Below are positions 1 to 5,293 of a stretch of 7,286 nt of DNA, one piece after another. The first letter of the stretch is position 1, and every line of letters starts with the position of its first letter. Under the pieces are notes generated by a model that saw only the letters and a list, made by a program, of their open reading frames with translations, did no database searches and was not told the origin of the DNA. The DNA lies in the NCBI GenBank assembly GCA_947589655.1, contig CANQCE010000050.1, forward strand, positions 1 through 7,286, in the 5' to 3' direction. This DNA is from an uncultured Clostridia bacterium. GTDB taxonomy: Bacteria; Bacillota; Clostridia; Christensenellales; UBA1242. The translations under genes were made by a program, and so were the position numbers.

Positions 1-1
1 G

Positions 2-901
2 TCAAGTTGGTATTGGCTAAGATACTGTGACCCTCATAATGACAAAGCGTTGGCTAGTTTAGAAAAACTTAAATATTGGGGCAGTGTGGATGTTTACACT
101 GGCGGAACAGAACACATTACAAGGCACGTGCTTTATGCTTTCTTCTGGCAGAACTTTTTGTATGAGATTGGCGCTGTGCCAAGTCCAGACCCATTTATCA
201 AAAAGTTGGGCAGTGGGCTTATTTTGGACGATACAGGCAAAAAGATGAGCAAAAGTTCCACAAATGGAGTTGCACCTCACGAAATTATTGAAAAATATGG
301 CACAGATGCTGCAAGGCTGCACGTGCATTTCTTGGGCGGATTTGAAGATAACACACCTTGGACACTTGACGGCATAAGCGGAATAACATCTTTCCTGGAT
401 AGGGTTTGGGGGCTTAAGGATATAATTAAAGGCGAAGCAATTTCTGACGAACACCGAATTGATATAAACCGCCTTACAAAAAAAGTAGGCGAGGATTTGG
501 AAGAATTTAAACTTAACACTTGCATTTCTGCATACATGATTTTTGTAAAGAAAATACGAGACGATGGCTTTATTACCAAAGAGGAATTTCGCAGGTTCTT
601 AATTTTGCTGAACCCACTTGCACCACATATCACAAGCGAGTTATACGAAATGACTTTTGGCGGCGACATTGCTGGCGAGAAATGGCCAGAATATGACGAG
701 AAATTTTTGGTGGAAGAAACGCTTGGCATCCCAGTGCAAGTAAATGGCAAAATGGCAAAAGTTATAACCGTTAAGCGCGATATTTCGCAAAACGATTTGT
801 TGGAAGAAATTTATAACAAATATCCAGAAATTTGCACAAGAGAAACACCTCTTAAAAAAGTTATCTTTATTCCAAACAAAATAATAAATTTAATAAAATA
901 A
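2..901 (+). CDS. leuS: Leucyl-tRNA synthetase, C-terminal part (5' end outside window)
   Basis: Class I aminoacyl-tRNA synthetase that charges tRNA-Leu in the cytoplasm. The reading frame is open from the left edge, so the first visible residues (SSWYWLRYCDPHN) are internal. About 299 residues are visible, roughly the last third of a normal bacterial LeuS. The evidence is the SSWY..RY.DPHN block at residues 1-13, GGTEH at 34-38, the KMSKS ATP-binding loop at 81-85 (bases 242-256), the FLDRVW motif, the helical anticodon-binding domain with LLNPLAPHITSELYE at about 202-216, and the small C-terminal domain starting at VQVNGK (245-250) and ending IPNKIINLIK. A TTG at base 50 is an internal leucine codon, not a start. 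The residues after KMSKS are STNGV, where I recall K/LGNVV in most LeuS proteins. The gene faces a convergent gene and shares a terminator with it. The assignment as LeuS is secure. Confidence 0.96.
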   Translation, partial: SSWYWLRYCDPHNDKALASLEKLKYWGSVDVYTGGTEHITRHVLYAFFWQNFLYEIGAVPSPDPFIKKLGSGLILDDTGKKMSKSSTNGVAPHEIIEKYGTDAARLHVHFLGGFEDNTPWTLDGISGITSFLDRVWGLKDIIKGEAISDEHRIDINRLTKKVGEDLEEFKLNTCISAYMIFVKKIRDDGFITKEEFRRFLILLNPLAPHITSELYEMTFGGDIAGEKWPEYDEKFLVEETLGIPVQVNGKMAKVITVKRDISQNDLLEEIYNKYPEICTRETPLKKVIFIPNKIINLIK

Positions 902-932
902 CAAAAAATTATTAAAAATGTGGCTTAAAATT

Positions 933-963
933 AAAAAAACACTGGAATTTCCAGTGTTTTTTT
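933..963. terminator. Bidirectional intrinsic terminator between leuS and the convergent gene
   Basis: The stem is CACTGG (940-945) pairing with CCAGTG (951-956) around a five-base AATTT loop. It is flanked by seven A (933-939) on the left and seven T (957-963) on the right, which can also pair. Because the flanks are complementary, the structure gives a hairpin plus U-tract on both strands. It can therefore end leuS (stop at 901) on the plus strand and the minus-strand gene (stop at 972) on the other. Confidence 0.9.
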
Positions 964-971
964 ATTTATTG

Positions 972-1673
972 TTATTTATCTTCTTCAGTTTTCTTTTTTC
1001 TGCCTCTTTTTTTAGGCTGAGCGTTTTCTGCTGGAACTTCTTCTGTGTTTTCAGCAGGGGCTTCTTCAACTTGTTCAACAGGAATTTCTTGCACTTCTTC
1101 AGTTGTTTCTTCTGTTACTTCTTCGGTTGTTTCAACTTTCTTTTTTCTGCCTCTTTTCTTTGGTTGAGGCTTTTCTGCTGGAACTTCCTCAGTGCTTTCA
1201 GTTTTTTGTTCATCTACAACTTCAATTGTAATTTGTTCAACAGGTTTGTGTTCCAGAAGTTTTGGTGCAACATAGGTTTCTGGCTCTGGTTCTTCTTCTG
1301 GTTCTTCTTCCTCTACATGCTTTTTCTTCTTTTTCTTTTCTTTTTTAGGTTTATCTGTATTGTTTCTTGTTGCAAGCATCCAAACAAGGGCAACACAAAC
1401 TGCAATTAAAACATAACCTGCTGCCGAGCCAAGTGAAATGGCAAGATTAACAAAAAGTTTGTATTTTAAAATGTCAAGAAGCAGATATACCCAGCAGAAG
1501 ATTGTTACAAATGGCATAAGCAATGTGATAATGCCAAGCAAAATTTTATTTAAATTTTTGTGCCTTGCAAAGAAGAAGAAAGAAGCGAAAGTGAAAATTG
1601 TGAACACAATGGCAAGTATAAACGCTGTGTATCCTTCTGTTGTAAGATTGCTGAAATTAGGACTTAATAACAT
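972..1673 (-). CDS. Three-helix membrane protein with charged Lys/Glu tail and two KKRGRKKK motifs; function unknown
   Basis: I do not recognise this 233-residue protein as a named family. The N-terminal part holds three hydrophobic segments at about residues 16-36, 43-66 and 80-100. A cytoplasmic or exposed tail follows. It begins with a lysine run (109-118), then a glutamate/proline run (121-132), and then a Glu/Thr/Val/Pro/Ala-rich stretch containing two copies of PKKRGRKKK (171-179 and 220-228). The basic motif resembles AT-hook or nucleic-acid-binding tails but lacks the RGRP core. With positively charged residues between the helices, the tail is probably cytoplasmic (inference). The ATG start is supported by GGAGGT (complement of 1679-1684) five bases upstream. 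A strong sigma-A promoter lies just before it, so the gene is probably monocistronic and expressed in growing cells. The plus-strand frame over 918-1409 is only a Phe-rich mirror of the Lys/Glu tail. Confidence 0.82.
   Translation of the reverse strand: MLLSPNFSNLTTEGYTAFILAIVFTIFTFASFFFFARHKNLNKILLGIITLLMPFVTIFCWVYLLLDILKYKLFVNLAISLGSAAGYVLIAVCVALVWMLATRNNTDKPKKEKKKKKKHVEEEEPEEEPEPETYVAPKLLEHKPVEQITIEVVDEQKTESTEEVPAEKPQPKKRGRKKKVETTEEVTEETTEEVQEIPVEQVEEAPAENTEEVPAENAQPKKRGRKKKTEEDK
990..1193 (-). repeat. Pair of diverged direct repeats encoding TEEVPAE..QPKKRGRKKK
   Basis: The segments 990-1046 and 1137-1193 encode residues 210-228 and 161-179 of the minus-strand protein. The two 19-residue units differ only at two positions (NA versus KP). 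They are offset by exactly 147 bases (49 codons), so the frame is kept. The DNA copies are close but not identical, which suggests an in-frame internal duplication followed by drift. The sequence between them is itself rich in TTEEV/ETTEEV repeats. Confidence 0.85.
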
Positions 1674-1696
1674 AATTTACCTCCAAAACTATTCAT

Positions 1697-1725
1697 ATTC
1701 TAGCACAATCCATTTTATTTGTCAA
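1697..1725 (-). promoter_or_regulatory. Sigma-A promoter with extended -10 for the minus-strand membrane protein gene
   Basis: Read on the minus strand, this is TTGACA (complement of 1720-1725), a 17-base spacer, then TAGAAT (complement of 1697-1702), preceded by TGC, which is an extended -10 TGn. The -35 is a perfect consensus and the -10 has one mismatch. Transcription should start near 1690, giving a leader of about 15-20 bases carrying the GGAGGT site. I see no operator-like structure over it other than nearby TTTCAAA repeats. Confidence 0.88.
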
Positions 1726-1775
1726 TATCCAATTTTAAAATATTTCAAATTTTTTTTGAAAAACTTTCAAATAAA

Positions 1776-1804
1776 TTGCAAATTTCACTATTTTAATATA
1801 TACT
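1776..1804 (+). promoter_or_regulatory. Possible promoter for the fibronectin-like protein gene
   Basis: TTGCAA (1776-1781), a 17-base spacer and TATACT (1799-1804) form an acceptable sigma-A type promoter, with four and five of six consensus bases. The -10 extended by one base, TATACTA (1799-1805), also matches six of seven bases of the sigma-G -10 CATACTA. The candidate -35 for sigma-G (GCAAA, 1778-1782) is imperfect and its spacing is short at 16 bases. Which sigma factor uses the site cannot be decided from sequence alone. The leader would be only about 12 bases. Confidence 0.45.
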
Positions 1805-1822
1805 AATTATGGATTTTTAGTT

Positions 1823-2728
1823 ATGACAACAAAAAAAATACTTATAATCTGCGGAAGTTTGCTGGGCATTTGCATAGTTGCTGTTGGGCTGTGCATTGCT
1901 TTTTTAACGAACGGAACGGTTAGGCTTACACCAGAGCAGATTAGGGTTGAAAAAGTTGAAGACAAATATTATTTGATAGCCTCTTATGCAAGCGAATATA
2001 AATACAAATTTAAAATTGAACAAAAACTTGACAATGATTTTGTTTTTTTAAAAACTGTTGAAACAGAAAATAACGTTTTGGAACTGTCGGATGATGTTTG
2101 GGATTTTTCTTATGGCGTGTTCAGGTTTTCTGCTTGTTACACCACAGAAAATGGGGCAGGTGGCAAATATACATCCACTTTGCAGTGGGCGGCAACGCAT
2201 GAACTTGGGCAGGTGGATTATTCCAGTGTGATATTTAATGACGAAACTTTAACTTGGAGTGAAGTGCCAATGGCAACCTCTTATAGTTTAAATTTTATCG
2301 CGCAGGATGGGGCCATTCAAACTTTTGAGACGACCACCAACGAATTTACAACACAAAACTTAAAAACTGGCGCATATAAGGTTTATATCATTGCAAACTC
2401 CACAAGCGAATATTTAACATCTTCTTTTGCTGGCGAAGGGAAAAACATTGTTTTGCAGAGAAAAAATGAAATTATTTCCGCTAGCATTGCCCAAGATACA
2501 CTTACTTTTGTCAGCGCTGAGCAGGTGCAAGAACTTGAATTTTATATAGACGAAAAACTTTATGTAATGGTGGAACTTGGCGGCCCTGTTGTGCAAGAGG
2601 ATAATTATTTATACACAGTTGAAAAAATTGGCAGTCTTTTGGGCGATGTGCATGGCAAAACTGTAAAATTGAGAAGTTGTTCAAATGCCGAATTTTTGCA
2701 AAGTGATTTGTTTGAATTGAGTTTATAA
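1823..2728 (+). CDS. Membrane-anchored extracellular protein with fibronectin-III-like domains; function unknown
   Basis: This is a 301-residue protein with a short lysine-containing N terminus (MTTKK) and one hydrophobic segment at about residues 6-28, followed by a mostly beta-type exported region. There is no convincing lipobox (VGLC does not fit), so it is more likely an uncleaved anchor. The region at about 134-211 has the fibronectin type III pattern LTWSEVPMATSYSLNF, then a Thr-rich strand, LKTGAYKVYIIANS and a final strand. Regions at about 33-125 and 217-301 look like related, more divergent beta domains (inference). The start at 1823 is set by the frame, because an ATG at 1809 is closed by a stop within four codons. 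The ribosome site is weak (GGA at 1811-1813). A terminator follows directly, so this gene is separated from the ger operon downstream. No catalytic motif is visible. A surface-binding or structural role is possible but unproven. Confidence 0.85.
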   Translation: MTTKKILIICGSLLGICIVAVGLCIAFLTNGTVRLTPEQIRVEKVEDKYYLIASYASEYKYKFKIEQKLDNDFVFLKTVETENNVLELSDDVWDFSYGVFRFSACYTTENGAGGKYTSTLQWAATHELGQVDYSSVIFNDETLTWSEVPMATSYSLNFIAQDGAIQTFETTTNEFTTQNLKTGAYKVYIIANSTSEYLTSSFAGEGKNIVLQRKNEIISASIAQDTLTFVSAEQVQELEFYIDEKLYVMVELGGPVVQEDNYLYTVEKIGSLLGDVHGKTVKLRSCSNAEFLQSDLFELSL

Positions 2729-2734
2729 AATATT

Positions 2735-2769
2735 AAAAATGGCGATTGTATAAATATCGTCATTTTTTT
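2735..2769 (+). terminator. Intrinsic terminator after the fibronectin-like protein gene
   Basis: The arm AAAAATGGCGAT (2735-2746) pairs with ATCGTCATTTTT (2756-2767). This gives a 12-pair stem with one G-U wobble and a nine-base loop (2747-2755), and the T-run continues to 2769. It begins six bases after the stop codon at 2726-2728. The -35 element of the next promoter lies in the hairpin loop. Confidence 0.85.
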
Positions 2770-2776
2770 CATACTA
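2748..2776 (+). promoter_or_regulatory. Sigma-G type (forespore) promoter of the ger operon
   Basis: GTATA (2748-2752) fits the sigma-G -35 pattern GHATR. CATACTA (2770-2776) fits the sigma-G -10 pattern CATWHTA exactly, and the spacer is 17 bases. In Bacillus and Clostridium, germinant receptor operons are known members of the sigma-G regulon, so the position just upstream of gerAA is what would be expected. The predicted start at about 2782-2784 falls directly at the ribosome binding site, so the leader is very short. The -35 lies inside the loop of the upstream terminator. Confidence 0.72.
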
Positions 2777-2783
2777 CTTGCAA

Positions 2784-2789
2784 GAGGTG
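2784..2789 (+). promoter_or_regulatory. Ribosome binding site that fixes the TTG start of gerAA
   Basis: GAGGTG matches the end of the anti-Shine-Dalgarno complement AAGGAGGTG. Counting from the end of GAGG (2787), six bases separate it from the TTG at 2794. No ATG or GTG start lies in frame near it. The earlier in-frame TTG at 2746 is inside the terminator stem, upstream of the promoter -10, and cannot be the start. Confidence 0.75.
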
Positions 2790-2793
2790 CATT

Positions 2794-4230
2794 TTGCAGG
2801 TTAAAAAGGAAATTGAGCAGATAAAGCAGAAATTGCACAACAGTGTGGATGTTGCCGATAGGGTGATTGAAATTGGTGGCACAACTGTTGGGCTTGTTTA
2901 TTTGAAAAGCATGACAGACAATGCGATATTTTCTGGTTACATATTTGAACCTCTTGCCAAATTTGAAGGTGAACTTAATTTTGAAGAACTAAAAAAAACT
3001 ATAAGGCCTAATGATGTTACAGAAATTAAAGAAGATGAGATTGTTAAAAATGTTTTGAAAGGTGCTGTGGTTATTTTTCTAGAAAATTCCGAACAGATAC
3101 TCTCTGCCGATATTTTAAAATTCAATATGAGGCCGCCTTCAGAGCCACCAACATCGCCAGTTATTATGGGGCCAAGAGAGGGCTTTACGGAAGATTATAA
3201 AACAAACATAACTTTAATCCGCCGCCGCTTCCATGATGAAAATTTGGCACTGGAAAGTGTTCTTGTGGGGGAGGAAACGCAAACACAAGTGATACTTGCA
3301 TATTTGGATGGCGTTGTTGATAAAAAACTTGTGAAAAAAATTAAGAAAAAATTGGAAGATATAAAAATTGACGGCATAGTGGATTCTTATTACCTTGTCA
3401 CATTGCTTTCAAGCAGACCAAACTCCTTTTTAAAACAAGTTGGCTCGGCTGAAAAGCCAGACATTATAGCCGCCAAAATGTTGGAAGGGAGGGTGGCGCT
3501 GATTGTGGACGGGTCGCCCATTGTTCTGACAATTCCATTTGTGTTTTTAGAAGATTTACAAAGCAGTAACGATTATTATACAAATTATTTATATTCCACT
3601 TTGATACGCTTTGTAAGAATTGTGGCAATTTTGCTTGCCACGCTGGGACCGGGGACATTTATTGCCCTGCAATTATTTCATTATAATGTTTTGCCTTTCA
3701 AATATCTTATAACCATTGCGGACAGCACGCAACAAGTGCCGTTCACGCCTTTTATTGAAATTTTGTTTATTTTACTGCTCTTTCAAATTTTATACGAGGT
3801 AAGTTTGCGCTTGCCAAGTTATTTGGGGCTGGCAACATCTGTTGTTGGAGCTCTTATTTTGGGCGATACTGGCGTTAAGGCAGGGTTAATTTCTCCGCCA
3901 GCAGTTATTGTTGTTGCCATTGCAAAAATTGCCTTATACACCGTGCCAGAGCAGTCGTCACAGATAACAATTTTGCAATATGTATTTTTGCTTATAGGGG
4001 CGTCATTGGGGCTTTTGGGGCTGATTGGCGGCATGATTTATTTTCTTGCCTATGCCAACAGTGTGGAAAACTTTGATACGCCATATCTTGCACCATTTTC
4101 ACCTTTTATATTGTCAGATAACAAAGATGCACTCTTTAAAGTGCCGCTTGAAGAAATGACTAATCTGCCAAAGTCTTTTAAAAACGAGAACAAGGAGAGG
4201 TTTGATGAGAGTTCTGGACAGGAACATTAA
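2794..4230 (+). CDS. gerAA: Spore germination protein GerA family, A subunit
   Basis: This is the A subunit of a GerA-type nutrient germinant receptor, located in the spore inner membrane with the B and C subunits. The 478 residues from the TTG start are normal for the family. A soluble N-terminal half (about 1-265) carries the family signature RPPSEPPTSPVIMGPREGF (113-131), followed by TNITLIRRR (137-145), and later the MLEGRVALIVDGSP block (229-242). The C-terminal half holds several membrane segments (about 273-295, 317-337, 344-380 and 390-420), including PSYLGLATSVVGALILGDTG. The tail from about 425 is polar. Residue 125 is Met where I recall Arg in the common RGPR motif, and the usual REAG element before the RLP segment is replaced by EVSLRLP. 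The gene overlaps gerAB by 26 bases. The symbol denotes family and position only; it could equally be called gerKA. The germinant recognised cannot be predicted. Confidence 0.95.
   Translation: MQVKKEIEQIKQKLHNSVDVADRVIEIGGTTVGLVYLKSMTDNAIFSGYIFEPLAKFEGELNFEELKKTIRPNDVTEIKEDEIVKNVLKGAVVIFLENSEQILSADILKFNMRPPSEPPTSPVIMGPREGFTEDYKTNITLIRRRFHDENLALESVLVGEETQTQVILAYLDGVVDKKLVKKIKKKLEDIKIDGIVDSYYLVTLLSSRPNSFLKQVGSAEKPDIIAAKMLEGRVALIVDGSPIVLTIPFVFLEDLQSSNDYYTNYLYSTLIRFVRIVAILLATLGPGTFIALQLFHYNVLPFKYLITIADSTQQVPFTPFIEILFILLLFQILYEVSLRLPSYLGLATSVVGALILGDTGVKAGLISPPAVIVVAIAKIALYTVPEQSSQITILQYVFLLIGASLGLLGLIGGMIYFLAYANSVENFDTPYLAPFSPFILSDNKDALFKVPLEEMTNLPKSFKNENKERFDESSGQEH
4192..4197 (+). promoter_or_regulatory. 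Ribosome binding site of gerAB, inside gerAA
   Basis: AAGGAG lies seven bases before the ATG at 4205 and within the end of gerAA. It decides the start in favour of ATG 4205 over the TTG immediately before it at 4202. Confidence 0.85.
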
Positions 4231-5293
4231 TGCTTGGCAATTTGGCATTTTAATTTTTATACTTATGTTTGCCAACAAAATGCTTGTTTTACCTTCTTTG
4301 CTGTTTGAAGGCGCAAAGATGCAGGGCTTTTTTATTGTCGTTTTTCTTTTCGGCTTGGAGATGGCTTTGTTGGGGCTGTTTTTCTATCTTAAAAAGCAAT
4401 ATCCAACAGAAAGTTTTGCACAAATTTTGCAATATAAGTTTAAAAACGTGGGAAAAGTGATTTTTTATACGCTTTTTCTTGTGTTTTTTCTTTCAAAAGC
4501 GGTGCTTTTATATAATGTTACATACATTTTCTTCCGCAATATGATTTACAAAGATACCAGCAATTTTCTTATTTTGTTTTGCTTTTTGCCAATAATTAAT
4601 CATCTTGCAATTTCAGGGCTGCGGGTTATGGGCAGAACTGCACAATTATTTTTTCCTGTCATGCTTTTGATTGTTACATTTTGCATTGTGGTGGGCTTTT
4701 TTGGAATAAACAGCACCGTAATTTGGTTTGATGTGCCTTTTATTAAAATTTTAGGCACTCTTTTAAGGCATATTGCGCCATTTGGCGATATGTTGTTTAT
4801 TTTTATCATCATGGACAAAGTTGTCATCAAAAAAGGGCAGTGGAAGATTGTGTTTTCTTTAACTGGCACTGCAGCGGTTTTTGTAATTTTAATTAACTTA
4901 ATTTATATGCTCTCTTATACATATACCTCTTTCATGCATCCATATGCCATTTTTGAAATTATGAGTTTTGTTCGCGAGTATGGGGGACTGGGCAGAATTG
5001 ATATTATTTCTATGATTGTGATAATTTTGTTCGCATATTTTCACCTTGCAATATATCTTAAAAGTTTTATGTTGTGCTTTGAACAGGTTTTTCCAAAATT
5101 AAATTGTATTTACAGCCTTGTGACCTTTAATTTCATTTTTGTTATAATTGTGATATTTTTTATCATCAATTTGGAGACGACGGTGGTGTTCGGCGAGCAG
5201 ATTTTGCCATATGTGATTGTTATCCCTTATTTGCTTTTGCCAATTATAGCGGTCACGTGCCTTTTTAAAAAGCGCAAAAAGGAGGGCAAATGA
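4205..5293 (+). CDS. gerAB: Spore germination protein GerA family, B subunit (amino-acid-permease-like)
   Basis: This is the B subunit of the germinant receptor, an APC-superfamily (spore permease) membrane protein. In studied receptors it carries the germinant-binding pocket. The 362-residue length is typical. It is hydrophobic almost throughout, with about ten membrane segments. Family-type features visible are the N-terminal LNxWQF-like start (NINAWQFGI, 8-16), SGLRVMGR at 137-144 between helices, and GRIDIISM at 263-270, corresponding to the ERID region of other GerAB proteins. A basic tail KKRKKEGK ends the protein. It overlaps gerAA by 26 bases at its start, and its TGA stop overlaps the gerAC ATG by four bases, so translation of the three genes is probably coupled. 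The pocket residues are too divergent to name a ligand. Confidence 0.93.
   Translation: MRVLDRNINAWQFGILIFILMFANKMLVLPSLLFEGAKMQGFFIVVFLFGLEMALLGLFFYLKKQYPTESFAQILQYKFKNVGKVIFYTLFLVFFLSKAVLLYNVTYIFFRNMIYKDTSNFLILFCFLPIINHLAISGLRVMGRTAQLFFPVMLLIVTFCIVVGFFGINSTVIWFDVPFIKILGTLLRHIAPFGDMLFIFIIMDKVVIKKGQWKIVFSLTGTAAVFVILINLIYMLSYTYTSFMHPYAIFEIMSFVREYGGLGRIDIISMIVIILFAYFHLAIYLKSFMLCFEQVFPKLNCIYSLVTFNFIFVIIVIFFIINLETTVVFGEQILPYVIVIPYLLLPIIAVTCLFKKRKKEGK

Noticed and set aside
50..52. TTG as a start codon for the first plus-strand gene
   Set aside because: The frame is open and LeuS-like upstream to the window edge (SSWYWLRYCDPHN), so this is an internal leucine codon.
972..1200. True AT-hook DNA-binding motif
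   Set aside because: The RGRP core is absent (RGRKKK instead), so only AT-hook-like is justified.
918..1409. Phe/Cys-rich plus-strand reading frame
   Set aside because: It is the complement of the Lys/Glu-rich tail of the minus-strand gene, crosses the terminator, and has biased composition without a ribosome site.
1840..1895. Lipobox in the fibronectin-like protein
   Set aside because: The cysteines at residues 10, 17 and 24 lack the L-[AS]-[GA]-C context, so a transmembrane anchor is more likely.
2746..2793. Upstream TTG extension of gerAA by 16 residues
   Set aside because: It would start inside the terminator stem, upstream of the promoter -10, has no ribosome site, and the added residues do not resemble GerAA.
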